Source of the DNA: an uncultured Limosilactobacillus sp.
GTDB lineage: Bacteria > Bacillota > Bacilli > Lactobacillales > Lactobacillaceae
Reading direction: 5' to 3'
DNA: 64,000 nucleotides
Assembly (NCBI RefSeq): GCF_934202235.1
Contig: NZ_CAKPXS010000002.1
Span: 7,580-71,579 of the forward strand
The position numbers and the translations under genes are program-made. Positions 52,360-61,689 of the stretch are shown in pieces; within the stretch, counting starts at the first letter, position 1; the number at the start of each line of letters is the position of its first letter. The notes beneath the pieces are model-generated. The model was not told where the DNA came from. It saw nothing but the letters and a program-made list of their open reading frames with translations, and ran no database searches.

Positions 52360-52800
52360 ATGACTAAGCAGGTGAAGCCGGTTTACCAGGCCTGCTGGGT
52401 AATTTTCTGTGTACTCCTTTGCCTTGGGGTAGCACTTGGTGGCAAGCATTACCGTCAACAGAAAAACTGGCACCGTTTCGCCGGCACCTACTACGCCTAC
52501 GTCCCCGATAATGGACAGGTGCACAAGGTGAAACTAACGATTCCAGCTGACCACCAGGTGGCAACGCTCAAAATTGTGGACAGCACGCGGGGTGAGAGCC
52601 CGCACGTCAAGAAGGTTAACCGGTTGAAGATTAATTCCGGGCACCAGACGATGACCGTCATCGGCTATCCGGGTACGCCGGCTGACCACTACCGCCACGT
52701 CGCTACCACGATTCAACTGACCACGGCGGGAAAAACGCGGACGTATTACCGCGAGGGGACACCCCAACAGCAGAAACGAGAAAAACACTTTCAACAGTAA
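52360..52800 (+). CDS. Uncharacterised single-TM exported protein
   Basis: 146 residues, starting three bases after the racemase stop, so the two are cotranscribed. One TM helix or uncleaved signal lies at ~9-28 (ACWVIFCVLLCLGVALGG). The remainder is a basic, beta-rich outside domain (HRFAGTYYAYVPDNG...). No family recognised. A GGGAAAG ribosome site lies within the end of the racemase gene. Confidence 0.65.
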   Translation: MTKQVKPVYQACWVIFCVLLCLGVALGGKHYRQQKNWHRFAGTYYAYVPDNGQVHKVKLTIPADHQVATLKIVDSTRGESPHVKKVNRLKINSGHQTMTVIGYPGTPADHYRHVATTIQLTTAGKTRTYYREGTPQQQKREKHFQQ

Positions 52801-52805
52801 AATTA

Positions 52806-52842
52806 AGGCCAGACTGCCACAACGGTAGCCTGGCCTATTTTT
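52806..52842 (+). terminator. Terminator
   Basis: AGGCCAG.CT.CC pairs with GG.AG.CTGGCCT (52806-52836), followed by ATTTTT. Confidence 0.85.
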
Positions 52843-52867
52843 GGCAGCGCTTACCATGACAGATAAG

Positions 52868-52944
52868 TAACAAATGGTCAGCGTTTAATGGGCAACAGCT
52901 GATAGTGTGTTACAATGGTAACGTTAACAAATGGTCTAGTTCAT
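52868..52944 (+). promoter_or_regulatory. Promoter and operator region of the gntR-pncB-nadE operon
   Basis: Extended -10 TGT-TACAAT (TACAAT at 52911-52916). A 12-base direct repeat TAACAAATGGTC flanks it (52868-52879 and 52925-52936). The second copy merges into a dyad ATGGTCTAGTTCAT (52931-52944, 10 of 14 symmetric), similar to HutC/NagR-type sites. Autoregulation is inferred. Confidence 0.55.
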
Positions 52945-52969
52945 AATTTGAAAGAAATGGGGAATTAGC

Positions 52970-53671
52970 ATGGCATCACCTGTATATATTCAAATTCATA
53001 ATGACCTCCGAAAGAGTATCGAGGATGGTAAGTGGGGCGTCGGTGAAAAAATTCCGGCAGAGCGTGAGTTAGCCTCCCAGTTTGGTGTCAGCCGGATGAC
53101 GCTGCGGCAGGCAATTCAGACGCTTGTTGATGAAGGGGTCCTGGAGCGCCGAGTTGGTGCCGGGACCTTCGTGGCCAACCGAAAGGTCCAAGAAAAGATG
53201 GCAGGGGTTACCAGTTTTACCGAACTGATGCAAAAAGCTGGTAAAACACCGTCGTCACGGACGATCTCCTACCACCTCACGACCCCGTCAGAAACTGAAA
53301 TCGATAAATTGGATCTCAAAGCTGGCGAGCAGGTTTTGCGGATGGAACGGGTTCGCTATGCCAATAACGTTCCTATTTGTTACGAAATTGCGACGGTTCC
53401 CGCTTCAATGGTTCAAGACTTTTCTAAGGCAGAAGTTACCAGTTCGTTTTATAATACTCTTGAAACAAAAGCTCACCTCACTCCGGGACACACTACCCAG
53501 CATGTTTCGGCATCCAATGCTAACGAAAAAATTGCTGAGTACCTGGATATCCGGCGCGGGGATGCCCTTTTGCGGACAACCCAGGTTTCTTACCTCACTG
53601 ATGGTCGGCCATTCGAGTATGTCCACGCCCGTTACGTCGGCAAACGGTTTGAGTTTGTCCTGGAAAAATAG
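52970..53671 (+). CDS. GntR-family regulator with UTRA domain (HutC subfamily)
   Basis: 233 residues. Winged helix ~5-70 (GEKIPAERELASQFGVSRMTLRQAIQTLVDEGVLERRVGAGTFV) followed by a UTRA ligand domain ~90-230 with the usual RMERVRYANNVPICYEIATVP and closing RYVGKRFEFVLEK. HutC-type proteins bind small effectors. Only 20 bases separate it from pncB, so it probably governs the NAD-salvage genes downstream; the ligand could be a NAD-pathway metabolite, but this is inference. Confidence 0.92.
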   Translation: MASPVYIQIHNDLRKSIEDGKWGVGEKIPAERELASQFGVSRMTLRQAIQTLVDEGVLERRVGAGTFVANRKVQEKMAGVTSFTELMQKAGKTPSSRTISYHLTTPSETEIDKLDLKAGEQVLRMERVRYANNVPICYEIATVPASMVQDFSKAEVTSSFYNTLETKAHLTPGHTTQHVSASNANEKIAEYLDIRRGDALLRTTQVSYLTDGRPFEYVHARYVGKRFEFVLEK

Positions 53672-53691
53672 TAGGAGGATAATTTTCTCAC

Positions 53692-55182
53692 ATGGATTTT
53701 AAGTATCCAGACGATAGTTGTGCATTGCACACCGATGCCTACGAACTGTCAATGATGCAGACGTACTGGCAAGAGGGGATGGCGGACCGTCAGGCAATTT
53801 TTGAGGCCTTTTTCCGCAAGATGCCGTTTAATAACGGGTATGCCGTTTTTGCCGGTCTTGATCACATTATTCGTTATGTGAAGCAGTTGCACTTCAGTAA
53901 GTCTGATATTGACTATTTGCGGTCGACGAAGCAATTTGATGATGGCTTTTTAGACTACCTGCAGAATTGGCATTTCACTGGGACTATTCGCAGTATGGTG
54001 GAAGGCGAGTTGGTCTTTAACCACGAACCGCTGGTTCAGGTGGAAGCGTCAATGATGGATGCCCAGTTGGTTGAGACTGCCATCCTCAACATCATCAACT
54101 ACCAGGTAGTGGTCGCAACCAAGGCTTCCCGCATCAAACACATTGTCGGTAACCAGCCGGTAATGGAGTTTGGCTCACGGCGAGCACAGGAATTTGATGC
54201 GGCCTTGTGGGGAACCCGTGCAGCTTATATTGGTGGGTTCGATGCCACGAGTAATGTCCGTGCGGGAAAGCTGTTTGGGATTCCTATTTCTGGGACCCAC
54301 GCTCACGCCTTAGTGCAGGCTTACATGAACGATTACGCTGCCTTTAAGGCCTATGCAGAAACCCACCACAACTGTGTTTTCCTGGTTGACACCTTTGATA
54401 CGTTGAAGAGCGGGGTGCCAAGTGCCATCAAAGTGGCTGATGAGTTTGGTGACAAGATTAACTTCCAGGGAGTCCGGATTGACAGTGGCGACATGGCCTA
54501 CCTCTCCAAGCGAGTTCGTCAAATGCTTGACGATGCGGGTTATCCTGATGCGAAGATTTACGCCTCTAACGGTCTTGATGAAAAGACAATTATGAACCTG
54601 ATGATTCAGGGAGCCAAAATCGACGTGTGGGGTGTTGGGACCAAGCTGATCACTGCTTACGACCAGCCAACCCTCGACGCCGTCTATAAGATGGTTGCCT
54701 TTGAAAATGAGGCTGGTGAGATGGTCGACACGATTAAGTTGTCGAACAACGCCGCTAAAATGTCGACACCTGGTAAGCACCAGGTTTGGCGAATTACTGA
54801 CAGCGTTGATGGTAAGAACGAGGGGGACTACGTGACCTTGTGGGGTGAAGATCCACGCCAACTCGATTCCTTATACATGTTTGATCCGAACCATACTTAC
54901 TTGCACAAGACGGTCAACGACTTTATTGCCCGTCCGCTGTTGCAGGAGATCTTTGTGGATGGTGAGCTGGTTTATGATGAGCCGAGTCTGGAAGAAATTC
55001 ACCAGTCACGGCGCCTCCACCTTGACCGTCTGTGGGAAGAATATAAGCGGGACCTTAATCCCGAAGTCTACCCGGTCGACCTTTCGCAAAAGTGTTATGA
55101 CAACAAGATGAAGATGATCAATTACGTTCATAATTACGTTGCTCAGATGAGTAAGGACCAGGAAAAGCAGGCGAAGAAATGA
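53692..55182 (+). CDS. pncB: Nicotinate phosphoribosyltransferase
   Basis: 496 residues, a normal length for the Firmicutes enzyme. The N-terminus [17 protein letters not shown], the conserved [24 protein letters not shown], the phosphorylated-His segment [11 protein letters not shown] and [12 protein letters not shown] are all present. It makes nicotinate mononucleotide from nicotinate and PRPP (ATP-assisted), the entry to NAD salvage. TAGGAGG lies rather far upstream (13 bases). It overlaps nadE by four bases. Confidence 0.96.
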   Translation: MDFKYPDDSCALHTDAYELSMMQTYWQEGMADRQAIFEAFFRKMPFNNGYAVFAGLDHIIRYVKQLHFSKSDIDYLRSTKQFDDGFLDYLQNWHFTGTIRSMVEGELVFNHEPLVQVEASMMDAQLVETAILNIINYQVVVATKASRIKHIVGNQPVMEFGSRRAQEFDAALWGTRAAYIGGFDATSNVRAGKLFGIPISGTHAHALVQAYMNDYAAFKAYAETHHNCVFLVDTFDTLKSGVPSAIKVADEFGDKINFQGVRIDSGDMAYLSKRVRQMLDDAGYPDAKIYASNGLDEKTIMNLMIQGAKIDVWGVGTKLITAYDQPTLDAVYKMVAFENEAGEMVDTIKLSNNAAKMSTPGKHQVWRITDSVDGKNEGDYVTLWGEDPRQLDSLYMFDPNHTYLHKTVNDFIARPLLQEIFVDGELVYDEPSLEEIHQSRRLHLDRLWEEYKRDLNPEVYPVDLSQKCYDNKMKMINYVHNYVAQMSKDQEKQAKK

Positions 55183-56006
55183 GAAAATTACAGCAAGTCA
55201 TCATTAACCAACTAGGTGTTCGCCCGCAAATTGACCCGCAGGAAGAAATTGACCGGCGGGTGGCTTTTCTGCAGGAATACCTCAAGAAGACGGGGATGAA
55301 GACCCTTGTTCTTGGTATTTCCGGCGGCCAGGACTCCTCACTAGCCGGTCGCCTGGCACAATTAGCCGTGACTGGTCTTCGTCAGTCAACGGGTGACAGC
55401 GCCTATCAGTTCGTTGCCGTCCGCCTGCCCTATGGTGGACAAGCGGATGAAGACGACGCGATGTTTGCCATTGAGGACTTTATTCATCCGGACGTGGTGA
55501 TGCGGGTGAATATCAAGGATGCCACTGACGCCATGGTGGGGGCCGTTGAAGATAACAGACTGACGGTGTCTGACTTTAACAAGGGCAACATTAAGGCCCG
55601 CCAGCGGATGATCGCTCAGTATGCCATTGCTGGTGCTCGCCGGGGAGCAGTGGTCGGCACTGACCATGCTGCCGAAGCTGTAACCGGTTTTTACACTAAG
55701 TTTGGTGACGGCGGGGCAGATTTGACGCCACTCTCCGGCTTAGATAAGCGCCAGGGCCGGGCCTTGTTGGAGCAGCTGGGGGCGCCAGCACGCCTTTATG
55801 AAAAGACACCCACGGCGGACTTGGAAGATGATCGGCCAGCCCTCCCAGACGAGACGGCACTAGGTGTGACCTACCGGCAAATTGATGACTACCTTGAAGG
55901 GGTGGACATTGATGATGACGCTGCGCAAAAAATTGAGGCCTGGTTTATGAAGACCCGCCATAAGCGGCACCTGCCAGTCAGCCCACGCGATGAGTGGTGG
56001 AAGTAG
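55179..56006 (+). CDS. nadE: NAD+ synthetase, ammonia-dependent
   Basis: 275 residues. The PP-loop [14 protein letters not shown], the P2 motif [29 protein letters not shown] and the C-terminal KRHLPVSP are diagnostic. No N-terminal glutaminase domain, so it uses free ammonia. It completes NAD formation from deamido-NAD. ATG overlaps the pncB stop; the nadD step is not in this window. Confidence 0.97.
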   Translation: MRKLQQVIINQLGVRPQIDPQEEIDRRVAFLQEYLKKTGMKTLVLGISGGQDSSLAGRLAQLAVTGLRQSTGDSAYQFVAVRLPYGGQADEDDAMFAIEDFIHPDVVMRVNIKDATDAMVGAVEDNRLTVSDFNKGNIKARQRMIAQYAIAGARRGAVVGTDHAAEAVTGFYTKFGDGGADLTPLSGLDKRQGRALLEQLGAPARLYEKTPTADLEDDRPALPDETALGVTYRQIDDYLEGVDIDDDAAQKIEAWFMKTRHKRHLPVSPRDEWWK

Positions 56007-56035
56007 GTACCGGTAAAGTAAGTGAAGTTAACAAC

Positions 56036-56070
56036 GGGGGCTGGGAGAATACAGCCCCCCTGCTTTTTGT
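56036..56070 (+). terminator. Terminator after nadE
   Basis: GGGGGCTG (56036-56043) pairs with CAGCCCCC (56052-56059); a T run follows after five bases. Confidence 0.7.
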
Positions 56071-56088
56071 CAACAAGTGAGGAATATT

Positions 56089-58269
56089 GTGGAAGAAAAA
56101 ACGATTAAATTAGTTACTAAGGACGTTGATGGTGTTCGTCAACACCAAGTGAAGGCCGCCCTTGACCTGCTCGATGATGGCAACACCATTCCCTTTATCG
56201 CGCGTTACCGGAAAGAAATGACCGGGGCCCTCGACGAAGTTCAACTCCAGGAGATCGCGACCAGCTATAACAAGGTGGCCGAACTGGAAAAGCGACAACA
56301 AACGGTCATCAAGGCCATTAGTGATGAAGGTAAGCTGACAGCGCAATTAAAAGCGCAGATTCTGGCAGCTGAAGACTTGACGACGGTTGAAGACCTTTAC
56401 TTGCCATACAAGAAAAAACGGCAGACCAAAGCTCAAAAGGCTAAGGCGGCCGGACTGACCCCGCTGGCAAATTGGATCCTGACTTTCCCGAAGGAGTCGT
56501 TAGCAGAAAAAGCTGCGAAGTTCGTCGGTGATGATGTCCCAGATACCGCAGCAGCGCTAGCGGGCGCTCACGAAATTTTGGCTGAGGCAATTGCCGAAAT
56601 GGCAACGGTCAGGGGTTGGCTGCGAGGCTTTACCCGGGATAAGGGTGAATTGGTGACGGCTACCCGACGCGGTGGTGAGGATGCCGATGAACGCGGTGTG
56701 TACCAACAGTATTACGACTTCAGCTCGCCAATTGCCGACCTTAGTTCTTACCAGGTGCTGGCCATTAACCGGGGAGAAAAGGAAAAAGTCCTTTCGGTGA
56801 AGGTCCAGGTGGATGATCAACGGGTCGACGGCTATCTCCGCTTTCGGCTAATCGGTAGTCACGGGGATGGTGAAGCCACGACCTTCATTACGGAGGCTTA
56901 CCGTGACGCTTACAAGCGCTTCATGGCACCGGCTATTTCCCGGGAAATCCGCAAGGAATTGACTGAAAAAGCTGACGAACAGGCAATTAAGGTTTTCGGG
57001 GAAAACCTCTACCACCTATTGATGCAGGCACCAATTAAGGGAAAGGTTGTCTTGGGTTTTGATCCGGCTTACCGGACTGGTTGCAAATTGGCCGTCATTG
57101 ACCAGCATGGTAAGCTGCTTCACGTGGCGGTAATTTATCCCCATAAACCAGCGCCAGAAAAGCAACGGGCTCAGGCAGAGGGACAGTTAATTGACCTAAT
57201 CAACAAGTACCAAGTGGAAATGATTGCCATTGGTAACGGGACGGCCAGTCGTGAGTCAGCAGCTTTCGTTGCGGCTATGCTGAAGAAGATTGAACGGCCA
57301 GTCTACTATGTCATCGTCAACGAGGCCGGGGCATCGGTTTATTCCGCCAGTGAACAAGCGCGGGAAGAATTTCCCGACCTTCACGTCGAAAAGCGGAGCG
57401 CTATCAGTATTGGGCGGCGCCTTCAAGACCCGCTGGCTGAACTGGTCAAGATTAACCCGCAGGCAATCGGAGTTGGGCAATACCAGCATGACTTGCCGGA
57501 AAAGGAACTCTCGACGGAGCTGGATGCCGTAGTGGAGCGTGCAGTTAACAGGGTCGGAGTGAACCTCAATACTGCCTCTTATCAGTTACTGACACGGATT
57601 GCCGGCCTGAACGAAACGATTGCCCACAACATCGTGAACTACCGCAACGAGCACGGCGCTTACCAGAGTCGCCCGGAATTGAAGAAGGTTTCTCGTTTAG
57701 GACCGAAAGCTTATCAACAGGCGGTGGGCTTTCTACGGATTATTGGCGGGAAGAACCCCCTCGATAATACCGATGTCCACCCCGAAAGTTACCCGGTGGC
57801 CGAGAAAATGCTGACTGCTGCGGGCGTTATCCCACAGCAGTTAGGAAGTGATGAAGCCCAAACTAAGCTGAAAAAACTTAACTGGCACCAGTTCGTTACT
57901 CCTGATGCGGGTAAAGAAACGGTTGCTGATATTTACCAATCATTGCTGACACCTGGAAGGGACTTACGGGATACAATGCCGGCACCATTGCTCCGCCAGG
58001 ACGTTTTGACGATTGACGACCTGAAAGCAGGAATGAAGCTGGAAGGAATAGTGCGCAACGTGGTGGACTTTGGCGCCTTCGTGGATATTGGCGTTAAGCA
58101 CGACGGCTTAGTTCACGTTTCGAAGATGAGTAAGAAGTTCATCCGTGACCCGCGGAAGGTCGTAGCGGTAGGTGACATTGTGACTGTCTGGGTGGAATCA
58201 GTCGACCTTGACCGGCAGCGGATCCAACTGACAATGGTCGATCCGGCTAAGCAGGCAGCGACCAAGTGA
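56089..58269 (+). CDS. tex: Tex-family RNA-binding transcription accessory protein
   Basis: 726 residues from GTG 56089 (GAGG six bases upstream; GTG 56077 has no site). Tex N-terminal helical domain with FIARYRKEMTGALDEVQL, YqgF-like RNase H fold (VLGFDPAYRTGCKLAVID), tandem HhH motifs (~500-570) and a C-terminal S1 domain (LEGIVRNVVDFGAFVDIGVKHDGLVHVS). It acts on RNA/transcription complexes; the exact role is unsettled. The stop overlaps the start of the SprT-like gene. Confidence 0.95.
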   Translation: MEEKTIKLVTKDVDGVRQHQVKAALDLLDDGNTIPFIARYRKEMTGALDEVQLQEIATSYNKVAELEKRQQTVIKAISDEGKLTAQLKAQILAAEDLTTVEDLYLPYKKKRQTKAQKAKAAGLTPLANWILTFPKESLAEKAAKFVGDDVPDTAAALAGAHEILAEAIAEMATVRGWLRGFTRDKGELVTATRRGGEDADERGVYQQYYDFSSPIADLSSYQVLAINRGEKEKVLSVKVQVDDQRVDGYLRFRLIGSHGDGEATTFITEAYRDAYKRFMAPAISREIRKELTEKADEQAIKVFGENLYHLLMQAPIKGKVVLGFDPAYRTGCKLAVIDQHGKLLHVAVIYPHKPAPEKQRAQAEGQLIDLINKYQVEMIAIGNGTASRESAAFVAAMLKKIERPVYYVIVNEAGASVYSASEQAREEFPDLHVEKRSAISIGRRLQDPLAELVKINPQAIGVGQYQHDLPEKELSTELDAVVERAVNRVGVNLNTASYQLLTRIAGLNETIAHNIVNYRNEHGAYQSRPELKKVSRLGPKAYQQAVGFLRIIGGKNPLDNTDVHPESYPVAEKMLTAAGVIPQQLGSDEAQTKLKKLNWHQFVTPDAGKETVADIYQSLLTPGRDLRDTMPAPLLRQDVLTIDDLKAGMKLEGIVRNVVDFGAFVDIGVKHDGLVHVSKMSKKFIRDPRKVVAVGDIVTVWVESVDLDRQRIQLTMVDPAKQAATK

Positions 58270-58724
58270 CCAACGAAGAATTATTGGCCTTGACCAGGCA
58301 GCTCTCCCGCCAACAGTTTGGGCGGCCGTTTACCCACCAGGTTTTCTTTAATCATCGCCTGCGGACGACGGGTGGCCGTTACCACCTGGGCGACCACCAC
58401 ATCGATATTAACCCGCGGATGGTAGCTGCCGGTCCGGCAGTTTTGCGGGGCGTGATCTTGCATGAATTGTGTCACTACCATTTGCATTTAACTGGCCAGG
58501 ACTACCACCACCGCAGTTCCGCTTTTAAACGATTGCTCAAAAAAGTAGGCGGCTCGCGTTATGCGCCGGCTGTGCAACCACGGCGGGGCTGGTTATACCG
58601 TTGCCAGGGTTGTGGAGCCCGACTGTTCCGGCAACGGCGGTTCAACACTCATCGCTTTCGTTGTGCCCGCTGCGGGGGTCGCTTTCAGTTGCTAGGAAAG
58701 TGGACAACACAGAACCGCGTATGA
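58266..58724 (+). CDS. SprT-like zinc metalloprotease-fold protein
   Basis: 152 residues, GTG start overlapping the tex stop. The HExxH motif reads ILHELCHYHLH. The C-terminal zinc ribbon has two CxxC pairs (YRCQGCG and RCARCGG). Bacterial SprT-like proteins of this size are commonly encoded after tex; physiological substrate unknown. Confidence 0.9.
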   Translation: MTNEELLALTRQLSRQQFGRPFTHQVFFNHRLRTTGGRYHLGDHHIDINPRMVAAGPAVLRGVILHELCHYHLHLTGQDYHHRSSAFKRLLKKVGGSRYAPAVQPRRGWLYRCQGCGARLFRQRRFNTHRFRCARCGGRFQLLGKWTTQNRV

Positions 58725-58749
58725 ATTTAACGTCTTTGTCAAATTGTGC

Positions 58750-58778
58750 TTGCTTGCCGGGAGAATGTTTGGTAAAAT
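58750..58778 (+). promoter_or_regulatory. Promoter of tRNA-Leu
   Basis: -35 TTGCTT (58750-58755), 17-base spacer, extended -10 TGG-TAAAAT (TAAAAT at 58773-58778). Confidence 0.6.
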
Positions 58779-58791
58779 ATTCTTCGTTGAT

Positions 58792-58877
58792 GCGGCAGTG
58801 GCGGAATTGGCAGACGCGCAAGATTAAGGATCTTGTGGTCATTATTGACCATGGAGGTTCGAGTCCTCTTTGCCGCA
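58792..58877 (+). tRNA. tRNA-Leu (TAA)
   Basis: Class II tRNA, 86 bases. Acceptor GCGGCAG/TTGCCGC with discriminator A, D arm GGCGGAATTGGCAGACGC, anticodon TAA in loop ATTAAGG, long variable arm TGGTCATTATTGACCA and T arm GGTTCGAGTCC. Confidence 0.97.
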
Positions 58878-58884
58878 TGATAAT

Positions 58885-58920
58885 AAGCAGTAAACGTTTT
58901 GAACGTTTGCTGCTTTTTTA
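58885..58920 (+). terminator. Terminator after tRNA-Leu
   Basis: AAGCAG.AAACGTT pairs with AACGTTT.CTGCTT (58885-58915), followed by TTTT. Confidence 0.92.
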
Positions 58921-58993
58921 TTGAATAATTGTTTTCTGATCGAAAGATGAGTTATCATTATTAACAGCATGAGATGAAGGGAGCAGACTAATC

Positions 58994-59677
58994 GTGGCGA
59001 CATTAGTAATTGTGCGACACGGCCAGAGTCAAGCCAACTTGGATAACATTTTTACCGGGTGGACCGATGTCCCGCTGACTGCTCATGGACTGAAACAGGG
59101 GGTGGCAGTTGGCCAGCTTCTTGCTGGAAAACGAATTGATTTTGCAGACGTGCATACTTCGTTGATGAAGCGGGCAATTATTACTGCCAACGTGATCCTG
59201 GAACAGCTTCATCAGGACTATCTGCCTATTCATAAGACCTGGCGCTTAAACGAGCGGCATTATGGGGCCCTCAGTGGTCAGAACAAGGAAACTGTTCGTC
59301 AGCGTTACGGGACAGCGCAATGGAAGAAGTGGCGCCGCGGCTTTACCGCTGTCCCACCGGTACTGACCACCCGCCAGCACGACCGGCGGTATGACCGCCT
59401 GGGTGTCAGGGTGCCGTTAAGTGAGAGCTTACAGATGACTCAGCAACGGCTACTTCCTTACTGGGAAGACGCGATTGCACCGCGCTTGTTGGACAATAAA
59501 AACCAGCTAGTGGTCGCCCATGGTAGCTCGCTCCGGGCGTTGATCAAGTACCTTGACCACATTGATGACGACCAGATTGACCAGGTAGAGGTCCCCAATG
59601 GCGAGCCCATTATCTACCACTTCGATGACCATCTCAATGTCATTGACAAGCAAGTATTAGCTAAGGAGGAACACTAA
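58994..59677 (+). CDS. gpmA: 2,3-bisphosphoglycerate-dependent phosphoglycerate mutase
   Basis: 227 residues, GTG start after GAAGGGAG. Phosphohistidine motif [32 protein letters not shown] and the second histidine in [16 protein letters not shown] are conserved. It interconverts 3- and 2-phosphoglycerate in glycolysis. The usual HGNS reads HGSS. A paralogue elsewhere cannot be excluded. Its stop overlaps the next ATG by one base. Confidence 0.92.
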   Translation: MATLVIVRHGQSQANLDNIFTGWTDVPLTAHGLKQGVAVGQLLAGKRIDFADVHTSLMKRAIITANVILEQLHQDYLPIHKTWRLNERHYGALSGQNKETVRQRYGTAQWKKWRRGFTAVPPVLTTRQHDRRYDRLGVRVPLSESLQMTQQRLLPYWEDAIAPRLLDNKNQLVVAHGSSLRALIKYLDHIDDDQIDQVEVPNGEPIIYHFDDHLNVIDKQVLAKEEH

Positions 59678-60549
59678 TGGCAATTCACGAACTGAAAAAT
59701 AACCCACAGCTGAAGGGACAAATTCAGCTGCTCGATAACATCACCTATGCTGCCGCGGATGGTGAACCGCAGAAGATGTCGATCCTGTTGCCATGGGCGA
59801 CAACGACGGCAATTAAGACTGAGCGGCGGCCACTGATTGTCTTTGTGCAGGGAAGTTCATGGCAATTGCCGCGGCTGGGCAAACAGTTACCCCAGTTAGT
59901 GGATTTCGCGCGTGCCGGCTATATCGTGGCCACTGTTCAACACCGCAACGCCATTAATGGCCACCAGTTCCCAGACTTCTTAATGGACGTCAAGACTGCC
60001 ATCCGCTACCTGCGGGCAAATGCCGCTCAATACGATATTGATCCACAGCGTGTGGCACTGTGGGGGACTTCGTCGGGGGCCAATGCGGCGATGCTTGCGG
60101 GACTGACTCCTGACGACCCTCGTTACCGGACTGATGACTTTGTCAACGAAAGTGACCGGGTGAACGCGGTGGTTAGCTGTTTTGGCCCAACGGATGTTGC
60201 TGACACCTTTGACTTTACTGGCGATAAGCCAGGCGCTGACCTGCTGCAGTACTGTTTATTTGGGTTAGATAAGAAACAGTGGGCGGCGAAGAAGGCGGCC
60301 ATGAGTCCGGTTAAGCAGGTGGCCAACGCGAAGGAATACCCGCCATTCCTCTTATTACACGGTGATGCCGATAAGACGGTTCCATACCACGAAATGGAGG
60401 AAATGTACCATGCTCTCGAAGATCATGGTGCCAGTGTGGAAGCTTACCGGGTGCACGGGGCAAAGCACGAGTCTGACTTCTGGAGTCCGGCTGTTTATAA
60501 TGTTATTCATCAATTTTTGGATGGTATTGAACAGCCAAATGTGAAATAA
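59677..60549 (+). CDS. Alpha/beta hydrolase (BD-FAE/esterase-like)
   Basis: 290 residues, coupled to gpmA (TAATG). Catalytic Ser in WGTSSGANAAML, Asp in LLHGDADKTVPY and His in HGAKHESDFW. The oxyanion segment VFVQGSSW replaces the common HGGxW. No signal peptide. Substrate unknown; an esterase or peptidase-like role is possible. Confidence 0.88.
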   Translation: MAIHELKNNPQLKGQIQLLDNITYAAADGEPQKMSILLPWATTTAIKTERRPLIVFVQGSSWQLPRLGKQLPQLVDFARAGYIVATVQHRNAINGHQFPDFLMDVKTAIRYLRANAAQYDIDPQRVALWGTSSGANAAMLAGLTPDDPRYRTDDFVNESDRVNAVVSCFGPTDVADTFDFTGDKPGADLLQYCLFGLDKKQWAAKKAAMSPVKQVANAKEYPPFLLLHGDADKTVPYHEMEEMYHALEDHGASVEAYRVHGAKHESDFWSPAVYNVIHQFLDGIEQPNVK

Positions 60550-60581
60550 TAGTCTAGTTGGTTTGATGGAATAACGACAAA

Positions 60582-60622
60582 AAAGCCGCAGTGAATATTC
60601 ATTTTCGCTGCCGCTTTTCTTT
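60582..60622 (+). terminator. Terminator
   Basis: AAAGC.GCAG.GAA pairs with TTC.CTGC.GCTTT (imperfect, 60582-60617), followed by TCTTT. Confidence 0.65.
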
Positions 60623-60652
60623 GTCTAGATTGGGAAGGATTGAAGTTTTATC

Positions 60653-61432
60653 TTGATTACGATGGCAGGGATGATCGGCGCGGGCAAGTCAAGCATGACT
60701 GGAATTTTAGCGCGTCAGTTAGGCACAAAAGCATACTACGAACCAGTCAACGACAACCCGGTTCTACCTCTTTTCTACAAGGGGAATGAAATTGCCGCCG
60801 CTAAGCGCAAAGCGGGCGACAAGGAAGCGACTAATCCCTATGCTTACTTACTACAAACGTTTTTCTTGAACCGGCGTTTCAAGATGATTAAGCAGGCGAT
60901 GCGCGATGATAACAACGTGCTCGACCGTTCAATTTATGAAGATGCGATTTTCATGAAAATGAATGCCGACATGGGTAACGCGACGCAAGTTGAATGGGAT
61001 ATTTACGAATCGCTGTTGAAGAACATGATGGAAGAACTCCCGTACGCTGCTCACAAGAAGGCACCGGACCTGATGGTGATGATTGATGTTGACTACCCGA
61101 CGGTGATCAAGCGGATTAAGAAGCGTGGGCGGAAGTACGAACAGGTGGAAAGTGATCCATCCCTGGTTGACTACTACAAGCGCCTGCTGAAGTATTATGC
61201 TAATTGGAAGCGCGAGTATGATGCCTCACCACTGTTGATTATTGATGGGGCCAAATATGACTTTATGAGTAATTTGGCAGACCGTCAGGCAGTGTTAGAC
61301 CAGGTTTACCGCGAACTGTTGAAAATTAATTCATTAGATGATGAACGGTTTAGCCAGCTGGAGGAAGAGTTGTCCAGCCTGAGCTTAGATGATAAGCCGG
61401 CGGCACCCGCTGCTGATGCTAAAATTGAATAA
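60653..61432 (+). CDS. Deoxynucleoside kinase (dGK/dAK type)
   Basis: 259 residues. P-loop AGMIGAGKSSMTGILA, DRS motif VLDRSIYEDAIF and lid KRIKKRGRKYEQ mark the deoxyguanosine/deoxyadenosine kinase family. It phosphorylates salvaged deoxynucleosides, which many lactobacilli depend on. TTG 60653 gives ITMAGMIG; ATG 60662 is an alternative and neither has an ideal ribosome site. The C-terminal ~30 residues are acidic and Ala/Pro-rich, beyond the family core. Confidence 0.9.
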   Translation: MITMAGMIGAGKSSMTGILARQLGTKAYYEPVNDNPVLPLFYKGNEIAAAKRKAGDKEATNPYAYLLQTFFLNRRFKMIKQAMRDDNNVLDRSIYEDAIFMKMNADMGNATQVEWDIYESLLKNMMEELPYAAHKKAPDLMVMIDVDYPTVIKRIKKRGRKYEQVESDPSLVDYYKRLLKYYANWKREYDASPLLIIDGAKYDFMSNLADRQAVLDQVYRELLKINSLDDERFSQLEEELSSLSLDDKPAAPAADAKIE

Positions 61433-61523
61433 CTCCCAGCATGATGGTGGGCTGACTCACCAGCTGCAGACAAAGTGGTGATCAGTTTAACTGGTTATCA
61501 CTTTTTATTTTTCGCATAAGCGC

Positions 61524-61552
61524 TTGACAGAAGAGGCAAACCCACCTATGCT
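61524..61552 (+). promoter_or_regulatory. Promoter of the uracil permease transcript
   Basis: -35 TTGACA (61524-61529), 17-base spacer, -10 TATGCT (61547-61552). Confidence 0.7.
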
Positions 61553-61570
61553 GTTATGTAATTGATAACC

Positions 61571-61672
61571 TTTAAAGGGGTCCCGCGAGGCCTCCAAGGT
61601 GCGTGAAAATAGCCGACTGGTGAGCCGGAGAAAGAGCAGCTTTGGGGTAATGGGGACCGCAGAGCTGTTTTT
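61571..61672 (+). promoter_or_regulatory. PyrR-type attenuator leader of uracil permease
   Basis: The segment GGTCCCGCGAGGCCTCCAAGG (starting near 61579) fits the PyrR-binding loop pattern (TCC-n-GAGGC...AAGG). A terminator CAGCT..GGT / ACC..AGCTG lies at 61637-61667 with a T run, just ahead of the gene. With UMP-bound PyrR the terminator would form. Confidence 0.7.
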
Positions 61673-61689
61673 GTTTGGGGAGGAATAAT

